IMG/VR virus record: IMGVR_UViG_3300045970_000086
Coordinates: 1 to 30,766 of that record
DNA: 30,766 nucleotides
Direction: 5' to 3' (one strand)
DNA from: a virus
The notes beneath the pieces were generated by a model that worked only from the letters and a program-made list of their open reading frames with translations, did no database searches and was not told the origin of the DNA. Both the position numbers and the translations under genes were made by a program. Positions 13,556 through 20,802 of the stretch are shown here, piece by piece (position 1 is the stretch's first letter; the number at the start of each line of letters is the position of its first letter).

Positions 13556-14800
13556 ATGGCTACTCAGTTCAACTCGATCAGCGGCACTCTGCTGCCGGCG
13601 ACCGTCACCGGTCCCATCTTCGCCAAGGCGTCGGAGGAGTCCGCTGTCATGGCGCTCGCCCGCCGCGTCCCGCTTTCCATGTCCGCGAACACCGCCATCC
13701 CGGTCCCCATGGACGTGCCCGTCGCCGGGTGGGTCTCTGAGGGCGGCGTCAAGCCTGCCGCGCAGGTCGGTGTCGGCGTCAAGATCATGACCGGCAAGAA
13801 GGTCGCCCTCCTCGTTCCCGTCTCCTCCGAGGTCGTCCTGACGAACCCCGTCGGGCTCTACGACCAGCTCGCCGCCGACCTGCCGACGTCGATCGCTCGC
13901 GCGTTCGACCAGGCTGCGATCAACGGCAAGGATATGCGCTCGGGTGGCGCTGGCCCGTTCGCCGACTACCTCGCCATGACCCCGAACTCTGTCGCACTCG
14001 GCACCACCGCCCAGGCAAGCGGCGGCATCTACGCCGACATCGTGACCGGCGCCGGCAAGGTCGTGGACAAGAACTTCGACTTCACCGGCATCGCCGCGGA
14101 TCCGAGGTTCAAGATCGACACGATGCTCGCGACTGACACGCAGGGCCGCCCCCTATTCAACGATGCCAGCGCAGCCGGCGGCATCAGCGGGACCCTCGCG
14201 GGATTTCCGACGTCCTTCTCCAAGGGTGTCAGCGGGCGTTACTGGCGCGCAGGTGACGCCACGCAGGTCGTCACCATCGTCGGTACCCCGACGGGTGGCA
14301 CGTTCCTCCTGTCGTCCGGCGGCAACTCCGCGGCGATCGCATTCAATGCGGCCGCCGCAACAGTGCAGACGGCCGTTCAGGCGTGGGGCGGCATCTACGC
14401 CGCCGTCACTGTCGCAGGTGCTGCTGGTGGCCCCTACACGTTCACTTTCCCGACCTCGGGGGCGAACGTGACCACGGCCGCGGCACCGTTCGCGGTGCTC
14501 CAGACGGCGCTCACGGGCGGTACGGCGGCAACGGCCCAGGCGACCGTAGCGGCCACTGGTGCAGGCGGCGTCGACACGAACCTGCGCGGCATCGGCGGTG
14601 ACTGGTCGCAGTGCGCCTACGGCGTCGGCATGGACATCACCATCCAGAAGTCCACCGAAGCCAGCTACTACGACGGCACCACGTGGCACTCGGCGTTCCA
14701 GGAGAACCTCACGCTCCTGCTCGTCGAGGCGTACTTCGGGTTTGTCGTCGGAGACAAGAACGCGTTCGTCGCCTACACGAAGGGCACGGCCGCGTTCTAG
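13556..14800 (+). CDS. major capsid protein (HK97 fold) with inserted domain
   Basis: A 414-residue major capsid protein. Residues 1-230 and 343-414 show the HK97-type actinophage capsid: the PIFAKASEESAVMALARRVPLS start, the VAGWVSEGGVKPA loop, KVALLVPVSSEVVLTNP, and the end GIGGDWSQCAYGVGMDITIQKS followed by FVVGDKNAFVAYTKG. Between about residues 233 and 340 lies a Gly/Ala/Thr-rich extra domain (starting VVTIVGTPTGGTFLLSSGG), which interrupts the P-domain between FPTSFSKGVSGRYW and the LRGIGGDW section. Such a segment resembles a beta-sandwich module seen in phage structural proteins and may be exposed on the capsid surface. The ribosome binding site is AAAAGGAC. Confidence 0.92.
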   Translation: MATQFNSISGTLLPATVTGPIFAKASEESAVMALARRVPLSMSANTAIPVPMDVPVAGWVSEGGVKPAAQVGVGVKIMTGKKVALLVPVSSEVVLTNPVGLYDQLAADLPTSIARAFDQAAINGKDMRSGGAGPFADYLAMTPNSVALGTTAQASGGIYADIVTGAGKVVDKNFDFTGIAADPRFKIDTMLATDTQGRPLFNDASAAGGISGTLAGFPTSFSKGVSGRYWRAGDATQVVTIVGTPTGGTFLLSSGGNSAAIAFNAAAATVQTAVQAWGGIYAAVTVAGAAGGPYTFTFPTSGANVTTAAAPFAVLQTALTGGTAATAQATVAATGAGGVDTNLRGIGGDWSQCAYGVGMDITIQKSTEASYYDGTTWHSAFQENLTLLLVEAYFGFVVGDKNAFVAYTKGTAAF

Positions 14801-14833
14801 GCCCTGACATCGACTAGCGAAAGGGCGACCAGC

Positions 14834-15187
14834 ATGGCAACGTTCCTGACCGTCGACGACCTTCTCCCGTTCTCTCCCGGCATCGACCGGGACCGTGCGG
14901 CGGCGATGATCGATGATGCGTCGGCGCTTGCCGTGCTGGTCGCCCCGTGCATTGATGACAGCGCGTTCGTCAACGTCGACGCGCTCAAGGCGATCCTGCG
15001 CGGGGCGATCCTGCGGTGGGACGAGGCCGGCACTGGCGCCGTGTCCTCGCAGACCGTAGGCCCGTTCGGGCAGACGCTCGACACGCGAACCGACCGCCGG
15101 GGCATGTTCTGGCCCAGCGAAATCGCGCAGCTGCAGTTGCTGTGCGCCGCCGGTGGCTCCTACACGATCAGTCTCGCTGGCCCGTGA
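14834..15187 (+). CDS. head-tail connector protein (neck, first)
   Basis: A 117-residue protein. Its FLTVDDLLPFSPGIDRDRAAAMIDDASALA beginning, central IDDSAFVNVDALKAILRGAIL helix and the tail GPFGQTLDTRTDRRGMFWPSEI are typical of the gp15/HK97 gp6-like connector that docks under the portal. The start ATG at 14834 follows GAAAGGGCG. It is the first of four neck genes, each close to or overlapping the next. Recognition is by pattern and position. Confidence 0.8.
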   Translation: MATFLTVDDLLPFSPGIDRDRAAAMIDDASALAVLVAPCIDDSAFVNVDALKAILRGAILRWDEAGTGAVSSQTVGPFGQTLDTRTDRRGMFWPSEIAQLQLLCAAGGSYTISLAGP

Positions 15188-15522
15188 TGTTCACCCACGG
15201 CCAGACGGTGACGATCCTGCGGGAATCATCCAGCGGTGTCGACGCCTACGGCGATCCCGTCACGTCGATCACCACGCGCGTGGAGGTCACAGGTTGCGCT
15301 GTCGCCCCACGCATGTCTACGGAGCCTACTGAGCGTGGACGTCAAGGCGTCATCGTCGGGCTGAGCCTGTACGCCCCGACGGGCACCGACGTCCGGTACA
15401 CGGATCGCGTCGAGATCGACGGCGCCGTCTACCTCGTGGATGGGATTCCCGCCGAATGGGTCAGTCCTTTCACAGGCTGGGCCCCCGGCCTCGAGGTCGC
15501 ACTGCGAAGGGCCGAAGGCTGA
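15187..15522 (+). CDS. head-tail stopper-like protein
   Basis: A 111-residue beta-rich protein whose ATG (15187) overlaps the previous TGA by one base. VTILRESSSGVDAYGDPVTS and VTGCAVAPRMS, then RGRQGVIVGLSLYAPTGTDVRYTDRVEIDG and VYLVDGIPAEWVSPFTGWAPG match the compact beta barrel of phage stopper proteins, which seal the connector until the tail attaches. Position after the gp15-type connector supports it. Confidence 0.75.
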   Translation: MFTHGQTVTILRESSSGVDAYGDPVTSITTRVEVTGCAVAPRMSTEPTERGRQGVIVGLSLYAPTGTDVRYTDRVEIDGAVYLVDGIPAEWVSPFTGWAPGLEVALRRAEG

Positions 15523-15791
15523 TGGCCGGCGTCGAGCTCGACCACGCGGGCATCGCGGAGATCCTCAAGACTGCGATGCGTGGCCCCATCGACGCCCTCG
15601 CCCGGCAGATCGCCGACCGCGTCGACGTCGGCACCGTCACCGACGCGGAGGTGACCGTCCGCTCCTACACCACCGACCGGGCTGCGGCCGCGGTGTCCAT
15701 CGCCCACCCCGCGGGCCTCGCGATGCAGGCGAAGCACGGATCCCTGACGAAGGCCGCCGCCTCCCTCGGGCTGGAGGTGAAGTCGAAGTGA
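15522..15791 (+). CDS. HK97 gp10-like neck/tail-completion protein
   Basis: An 89-residue protein, start overlapping the previous stop by one base (TGATG). It opens with a helix (AGIAEILKTAMRGPIDALARQIADRV), then VTVRSYTTDRAAAAVSIAHPAGLAMQ, and ends with TKAAASLGLEVKSK. The helix-then-beta shape and its position third in the neck cluster fit the HK97 gp10 / lambda gpZ-like family that completes the connector-tail joint. It is short for the family, which lowers certainty. Confidence 0.7.
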   Translation: MAGVELDHAGIAEILKTAMRGPIDALARQIADRVDVGTVTDAEVTVRSYTTDRAAAAVSIAHPAGLAMQAKHGSLTKAAASLGLEVKSK

Positions 15792-16195
15792 AGCCCCTGG
15801 CCGTCGCCCCTGACACGGAGCGCGCCATCGTCGACCTGCTGACCGCTGACCTCGCCGCCCACGGGCAGGATGTCACCGTCGGCGTCATCATCCCCACGGA
15901 GTGGACGACGGCGACGAAACCCCACGTCCAGGTCGCCCTCGACGGCACCCCCGATGTCCGCTATCCCCACCTGGCGGCCGCCACCATCCGCGTCACCGCC
16001 TGGGCTGCGGCCACCACCATGGCGAAGACCCTCGCCGCCCTGTGCGAGGGGCTGCTCCTGTCCTATACCGGTGGAGGCTCCGTCGCCTCCATCCGGCCCC
16101 TGACCGGGATCCTGCCCACCCGCGACCCGGACACCGGCGCACAGCTCGCGTCCATCACCGTACGGGTTAACGGTCGGTTCACGATCCTGACCTAG
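15788..16195 (+). CDS. tail terminator-like protein
   Basis: A 135-residue protein with a GTG start (15788) overlapping the previous stop. DTERAIVDLLTADLAAHG, IIPTEWTTATKPHVQVALDG, a strand pair (YPHLAAATIRVTAW), helix TTMAKTLAALCEGLLL and the closing ASITVRVNGRF show the alpha/beta arrangement of tail terminators, which cap the tail tube at the head-proximal end. The order portal-connector-stopper-completion-terminator-major tail protein is that of a siphovirus. Followed by a 70-base gap with a small hairpin. Confidence 0.75.
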   Translation: MKPLAVAPDTERAIVDLLTADLAAHGQDVTVGVIIPTEWTTATKPHVQVALDGTPDVRYPHLAAATIRVTAWAAATTMAKTLAALCEGLLLSYTGGGSVASIRPLTGILPTRDPDTGAQLASITVRVNGRFTILT

Positions 16196-16203
16196 AACCA
16201 CCC

Positions 16204-16218
16204 GGCCCCTTCGGGGTC
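16204..16218 (+). terminator. small hairpin before the major tail protein gene
   Basis: GGCCCC (16204-16209), loop TTC and GGGGTC (16213-16218) form a six-bp stem with one G-U pair. No T-run follows. It lies in the gap before the major tail gene and may be an attenuator or an mRNA-stabilising structure. Confidence 0.4.
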
Positions 16219-16265
16219 CAGGCAAACCGCGGCGTCCTGATTCGATCCACCCCGAAGGAGAAACC

Positions 16266-17042
16266 ATGTCCGGTTCAACCAGCAACGCCTCCCTGTGGGC
16301 CGACGCCGACGTCTACATCAGCGCCGACCTGAACGCTCCCAATCCCGCCAACGCGGCCGCCGCGTTCTCCGGCGCCTGGTCCTACGTGGGACTTCTCGAC
16401 GGGGATGACGGGTTCACCGAGACCCGCGACGTCGACACCAAGGACCTGTTCGCGTGGGGCGGCATCCTCGTGCGCACTTCCCGCCGCAACTTCAAGCTGA
16501 CGAAGAAGTTCTCCGTCCTCGAGGACAACACCGCCACCCGATCCCTGATCTGGCCGGGGTCGTCCGCAACCCAGCTGATCGTCCCCAAGCCCGGGTACGT
16601 GAAGATCGCGTTCGAGACCCGAGAGGGTGGCAAGGTTCGGCGCCTCATCAGCAAGTACCGGGCCATGGTCGACGTCGACGGCGATGTCGTCGACAACGAG
16701 ACCGACCTCACCAAGACCGGCCTGGTCGCGACGATCTACCCCGACGCCGCCGGTGTGCTGTTCGACGTCCTGTCGGCGCCGACGATCACGTCGATCGCGC
16801 TGACCCCGCTCACCCTGGCGATCAGCGCCGCGAAGCCCATCGACAAGGTTCTCGCCACGGCGACGTACTCCGACGCCACCACCGCCGACGTGTCCGCGAG
16901 CGCGACCTGGTCCACCACGGACGCCAGCAAGGCCACCGTCCTCGGCGGCTACGTCACCCGCGTCGCGGCTGGCTCCGCCAGCGTCTCCTGCGTCTACGGC
17001 GGCATCACGTCCACGGCCCCCTGCGTGGTCACCGTCTCGTAG
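16266..17042 (+). CDS. major tail protein with Ig-like C-terminal domain
   Basis: A 258-residue protein with CGAAGGAG before ATG 16266. Residues 1-170 are the tail tube domain: ASLWADADVYISADLNAP, WSYVGLLDGDDGFTETRDVDT, and FAWGGILVRTSRRNFKLTKKF, then GLVATIYPDAAGVLF. Residues about 172-258 form an added bacterial Ig-like (Big_2) domain, starting ITSIALTPLTLAISAAKP and ending VASVSC-like strands (AAGSASVSCVYGGITS). Such domains decorate the tail surface and may weakly adhere to cells. The gene is followed by a strong hairpin, as is common after highly expressed tail tube genes. Confidence 0.9.
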   Translation: MSGSTSNASLWADADVYISADLNAPNPANAAAAFSGAWSYVGLLDGDDGFTETRDVDTKDLFAWGGILVRTSRRNFKLTKKFSVLEDNTATRSLIWPGSSATQLIVPKPGYVKIAFETREGGKVRRLISKYRAMVDVDGDVVDNETDLTKTGLVATIYPDAAGVLFDVLSAPTITSIALTPLTLAISAAKPIDKVLATATYSDATTADVSASATWSTTDASKATVLGGYVTRVAAGSASVSCVYGGITSTAPCVVTVS

Positions 17043-17051
17043 CCCCACGAT

Positions 17052-17092
17052 CCCTGGCCGGCGCCTTCTGTCGCGGTTAGCGCCGGCCGGGG
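17052..17092 (+). terminator. 13-bp hairpin between major tail and chaperone genes
   Basis: CCCTGGCCGGCGC (17052-17064) pairs with GCGCCGGCCGGGG (17080-17092), all 13 positions paired with a single G-U, around a 15-base loop. No U-tract follows, so termination would be partial. An attenuator here would keep major tail protein mRNA more abundant than the chaperone and tape measure mRNA. Confidence 0.6.
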
Positions 17093-17131
17093 CTCACACC
17101 CAACCGCGACACAGTCAAGGAGAACCGCGTC

Positions 17132-17437
17132 ATGAGCGACATCCGCAAGCAGCCCCAGGATCACAAGAAGTCCGCCGCCCAGATCGAGGCCGAAGGCGAC
17201 CCCACCATCGTGGTCGCCTGGCGCGACTTCGAGTTCACGGTCCCCGCCGAGCTCGAGGACTGGCCCGTCGAGGTGACCCTCGCGTTCGAGGATGGGAAGG
17301 CCACCAACGCGGTCCGGCTCCTCCTCGGCACCGAGCAGTGGAACCGGCTCGCCGCGACCCGGCCACGGAACCGGGACATCAACAGCCTGTTCGAGATGAT
17401 CGCCGAGCGGCTGGGGCTGGTGACGGCGGGAAACTGA
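17132..17437 (+). CDS. tail assembly chaperone, short form (gpG-like)
   Basis: A 101-residue protein with CAAGGAG before ATG 17132. An acidic, Lys-containing start (SDIRKQPQDHKKSAAQIEAEGDP) precedes a compact domain, FEFTVPAELEDWPVEVTLAFEDGK, and the helix AVRLLLGTEQWNRLAATRP. This is the N-terminal chaperone (lambda G equivalent) found directly before the tape measure gene in siphoviruses. It terminates at the TGA following the slippery heptamer GGGAAAC; some ribosomes shift there to make the longer form. Confidence 0.9.
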   Translation: MSDIRKQPQDHKKSAAQIEAEGDPTIVVAWRDFEFTVPAELEDWPVEVTLAFEDGKATNAVRLLLGTEQWNRLAATRPRNRDINSLFEMIAERLGLVTAGN

Positions 17438-17811
17438 CCGGGCTCCTCCGCCTCCTGCGTGAGCATGAGGACGCGGTGGAGTCCGACCTGTCCCGATACC
17501 ACCACATCGACTACCGCGACCGGTGGCGGCGCGACAGCGACGGGGCCCGGCGGTTGACGCTGCGGATGATCTCCGTCCGCATCCGGCACCTTCCCCCCGA
17601 CTCGGCCACATCGATGGCACTCGGCGGGCCCGGGTGGCGCCTCGAGCACTACCTGGCCGCCCACCTGTTCCACGCCACCGCCGGCAAACCCCACCCGATG
17701 CTCCCCAAGCCCGAGAAGGCGAGCAGCCCGGAGCGGGAGAAGAAGATCCGCAAGGCCAAGGCCCGCCGCGACGAACGGCAGCGGGCCCTCGACGCCGGAG
17801 TCATCCCCTAG
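17132..17811 (+). CDS. tail assembly chaperone, -1 frameshifted long form (gpGT-like)
   Basis: The zero frame reads ...gcG GGA AAC TGA, so GGGAAAC (17428-17434) lies in the correct X-XXY-YYZ phase directly before the stop. After a -1 shift translation continues from 17434 as LTGLLRLLREHEDAVESDLS and runs to TAG at 17811, giving about 226 residues. The second frame has no start of its own with a ribosome binding site. The T-type extension is helical and strongly basic at the end (PEREKKIRKAKARRDERQR), as usual for the long form that binds the tape measure protein. The ratio of the two forms controls tail assembly. Confidence 0.88.
17428..17434 (+). other. programmed -1 frameshift slippery heptamer GGGAAAC
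   Basis: GGGAAAC in phase with the zero-frame codons GGA and AAC, immediately before TGA 17435-17437. Tandem slippage to GGG and AAA keeps pairing at the first two bases. I see no obvious strong hairpin or pseudoknot just downstream; the next bases are C/G/T-rich. Confidence 0.88.
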
Positions 17812-17832
17812 ACCCTGAACGGAGGACCGCCC

Positions 17833-20019
17833 GTGTCGGACATCGGATACGCCACCCTCGCGGTCATCCCCTCCGCGAAGGGCTTCGGGAAGGCCCTGTC
17901 CTCCCAGGTCGACCCCGAACTGTCCGCCGCCGGCCACTCCGGCGGCCTCACGTTCGGCAAGGCCCTGTCCGGGGCCGCCCTCATCGGGTTCGGGGCGCTC
18001 GCCGCTGGCATCGGCATGGTCCTGAAGACCGGCATCGGTGAGGCGATGGACGCCTCCGCCGGAACAGCGCAGCTCGCCGCCGGCATCAAGTCGACGGGCA
18101 ACGCCGCCGGCGTCACCGTCGGTGGCCTGAACACGCTCGCGTCGAGCATCCAGGGCTACTCGGGGCAGACCGACGACTCGATCGTGAAAGCGGAGCAGCT
18201 GCTCCTGACGTTCACGAAGATCCAGAACAACGGCCCCGACAAGATCTTCGACCTGGCGACGGTCGCGTCCGCGAACATGGCAGCGAAGATGGGCGGCGAC
18301 GCCTCCAGCAACGCCCTGCTCCTCGGCAAGGCCCTGAACGATCCGGTGAAGGGGACCGCGGCCCTGACCCGGGCCGGTGTGCAGTTCACGGACGCGCAGA
18401 AGGCCGCCATTGAGGCGATGGTCGCGTCCGGTGACACCGCCGGCGCGCAGAAGATCATCCTCGGCGAGCTGGAGACGCAGTTCGGTGGCGCGGCGAAGGC
18501 CGCGGGGGAGTCCCTCCCGGGTCAGATGGCGAAGGCCCAGCGCGCGTTCGAGGACATCTCCCAGCAGATCGTCGAGACGATCATCCCCCTGGTCCTCCCG
18601 GCGCTGCAGTCGATCGGCGACGTCCTGACGAACACGGTGGTCCCCGCCGTCCAGGGGTTCATCCAGGGGTTCAAGGACGGCACCGGCGCGGGTGGCACGT
18701 TCCGGGACATCCTGTCGACGATCGGTGGGATCCTCCAGGCCGTCGCCGGGTTCCTCGCCGAGAACAGCGGCATCCTGATCCCCCTCGCAATCGGCATCGG
18801 GATCGTCGTCGCCGCCATCCAGATCTGGACCGTCGTCCAGGGCGCCCTGAACACCATCATGGCCCTCAACCCGATCATGCTGATCGTCATCGCGATCGCC
18901 GCCCTCATCGCCGCCCTCGTCATCGCCTACAACAAGAGCGACGCGTTCCGGGCCATCGTCGACACCGTCTGGTCCGCGATCCAGACCGCCGTCGCCGCGG
19001 TCGTCGACTTCTTCCAGACCTACGTCATGCCGATCCTGAAGTTCGTGTTCGACGCGATCGTCGCCTACGTCCAGTTCCTGTGGACCATCTACGAGCCCAT
19101 CTGGAACCTGATCAAGGCCGTCGTCGAGAAGGTCGTCACCTGGTTCAAGGAGACCGCGTGGCCCGCCATCAAGACGTTCATCGACCTGTTCGTCCTCGGC
19201 GTGCAAACCCTGTGGGCCGACTTCCAGCCCATCTGGACCAACATCCAGAACGCGGTGAAGAAGGTCGTCGACTGGTTCACGACCGTGGCGTGGCCCGCCA
19301 TCAAGTCCCTGTTCATCGACCCGATCGTCGCCGCGTTCCAGACGGCGTGGCCCATCATCCAGACCGCGTGGGACACGATCATGACCGCGGTGAAGAAGGT
19401 CGTCGACTGGTTCACCGTCACCGCGCTGCCCGCCATCACCGGATTCGTCACCAGCGTCACGACCGCGTTCGGGAACATCGTCACGTTCGTCACCAACATC
19501 CCCGGCAAGATCACCACCGCCCTCGGCGACCTCGGCAGCACCCTCTACCAGGCCGGCTCCGCCCTCATCGGCGGGCTCCTGCAGGGCATCACCGAGAAGT
19601 TCGAGGCAGTGAAGTCCTTCGTCGGCGGGATCGGGTCCTGGGTCGCTGACCACAAGGGCCCCCTGTCCTACGACCGGCAGCTCCTCATCCCCGCCGGCGT
19701 CGCCATCATGGACGGCCTCAGCGACGGCCTCCGCTCCCAGATGGGGACCCTCGCCGCCACCACCGCCGACGTCACCGACACCCTCCGCTCCATCTCCACC
19801 GCCCGCGCCCTCGGCGCCGGCACGCTCGACTTCGCCCCGCCAGCCGTCCGCACCGCGGCCGCGAACGGGGCACTGTTCGGGCCGACCGGCACCGACATGC
19901 CCGCGTTCAACGTCCGCGTGTACGTCGGCGACCGGGAGCTGACCGACATCGTCGACACCCGCATCGAGGCCGCCGACGGACGCAGCCTGGACTACGTAGC
20001 GGCGGGGAGGCGGTTCTAG
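17833..20019 (+). CDS. tape measure protein
   Basis: A 728-residue protein, the longest gene of the tail block, with GAACGGAGGACC before the GTG start at 17833. The N-terminus ATLAVIPSAKGFGKALSSQ and the helix-rich LAAGIKSTGNAAGVTVGGLN region are typical of actinophage tape measures. A hydrophobic part spans about residues 312-365 (ILIPLAIGIGIVVAAIQIW and following), as for a membrane-inserting segment. Residues about 430-540 hold three copies of a roughly 45-residue unit with VKKVVDWF...AIK. The C-terminal end after about 620 carries a mixed segment (VADHKGPLSYDRQLLIPAG) like those found in many tape measures. Family scaling of 0.15 nm per residue would give a tail near 110 nm. Confidence 0.92.
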   Translation: MSDIGYATLAVIPSAKGFGKALSSQVDPELSAAGHSGGLTFGKALSGAALIGFGALAAGIGMVLKTGIGEAMDASAGTAQLAAGIKSTGNAAGVTVGGLNTLASSIQGYSGQTDDSIVKAEQLLLTFTKIQNNGPDKIFDLATVASANMAAKMGGDASSNALLLGKALNDPVKGTAALTRAGVQFTDAQKAAIEAMVASGDTAGAQKIILGELETQFGGAAKAAGESLPGQMAKAQRAFEDISQQIVETIIPLVLPALQSIGDVLTNTVVPAVQGFIQGFKDGTGAGGTFRDILSTIGGILQAVAGFLAENSGILIPLAIGIGIVVAAIQIWTVVQGALNTIMALNPIMLIVIAIAALIAALVIAYNKSDAFRAIVDTVWSAIQTAVAAVVDFFQTYVMPILKFVFDAIVAYVQFLWTIYEPIWNLIKAVVEKVVTWFKETAWPAIKTFIDLFVLGVQTLWADFQPIWTNIQNAVKKVVDWFTTVAWPAIKSLFIDPIVAAFQTAWPIIQTAWDTIMTAVKKVVDWFTVTALPAITGFVTSVTTAFGNIVTFVTNIPGKITTALGDLGSTLYQAGSALIGGLLQGITEKFEAVKSFVGGIGSWVADHKGPLSYDRQLLIPAGVAIMDGLSDGLRSQMGTLAATTADVTDTLRSISTARALGAGTLDFAPPAVRTAAANGALFGPTGTDMPAFNVRVYVGDRELTDIVDTRIEAADGRSLDYVAAGRRF

Positions 20020-20802
20020 ATGGCCCTCGGCACCGTCACGTTCACCGCCGTGATCGACGGCACCAGCCGGTGGATCGTCCTGTCCGTGTCCTGCACCGGG
20101 ATGACCGCGGCGTCGATCTACCGCATCACCCCCGACGGGACCCGCGCCGTCCGCAACGCCCTGAACAAGGCCGGCGCCGGCGCGTTGAACGCCGCCGACT
20201 ACGAGACCCCCCAGAACCAGGCCCTGTCCTACATCGCCGTCGTCACCGACGGAACCCTCTCCAAGACATCGAGCATCGCCGTCGTGTCCGGCACCATCGA
20301 CCGTGGCGCGGACGTCCTGTTCGGCCTGACGAACCCGCTCGCCACCGTCCCCGTCAACGTCGTCGGCATCCCCGACCTCGCCACCAGCCCCCCTCAGGAA
20401 GTGGTCCGCGTCGTCGGCCGCGCCGACCCGATCGTCGTGTCCGACGTCCGCTCCTACCCGACGGGCACCCTCATGCTCGCCACCGTCGACGACGCGGAAC
20501 GGCTCGCGATCAACAGCATCCTCGCCGGCGGGTCGATCCTCGCGTTCTCCCCCCGGTATCCCACGTACGGGTTCGACGACGTGTGGTACCTGTCGATCGG
20601 GGGTGTCGCCGAGAAGCGCGCCTCCGAGGTCGTCACCGATCCCGCCCGCGAATGGGACCTGGCGTTCCAGCGCATCGCACCGCCCCCCGCAGACTTCATC
20701 GGGCCCGCGTTCGCGACCTGGAACGACATCTACGTCTCCGGTGACACGTGGGGGGCGATCCTGCCTGCCGGCACGACCTGGCTGCAGATCCAGGTGGTCT
20801 GA
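20020..20802 (+). CDS. distal tail protein (Dit-like)
   Basis: A 260-residue protein whose ATG directly follows the tape measure stop (TAGATG). The beta-rich sequence FTAVIDGTSRWIVLSVSC, the central VLFGLTNPLATVPVNVVGIPD, ARERLAINS-like turn (DDAERLAINSILAGGSILAF) and WYLSIGGVAEKRASEVVTDPAREWDL, then FATWNDIYVSGDTW near the end, are the pattern of the tail tip protein that follows the tape measure in actinophages. It forms the hub joining tail tube and the tail-associated protein encoded next. The role is by position and pattern, not by a catalytic motif. Confidence 0.8.
   Translation: MALGTVTFTAVIDGTSRWIVLSVSCTGMTAASIYRITPDGTRAVRNALNKAGAGALNAADYETPQNQALSYIAVVTDGTLSKTSSIAVVSGTIDRGADVLFGLTNPLATVPVNVVGIPDLATSPPQEVVRVVGRADPIVVSDVRSYPTGTLMLATVDDAERLAINSILAGGSILAFSPRYPTYGFDDVWYLSIGGVAEKRASEVVTDPAREWDLAFQRIAPPPADFIGPAFATWNDIYVSGDTWGAILPAGTTWLQIQVV

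Noticed and set aside
17161-19653. Very long minus-strand open frame (830 codons) across chaperone and tape measure genes
   Set aside because: Antisense shadow of strongly GC3-biased genes: the translation is a monotonous Asp/Gly/Leu/Arg mix with no domain, and the + strand genes are clear.
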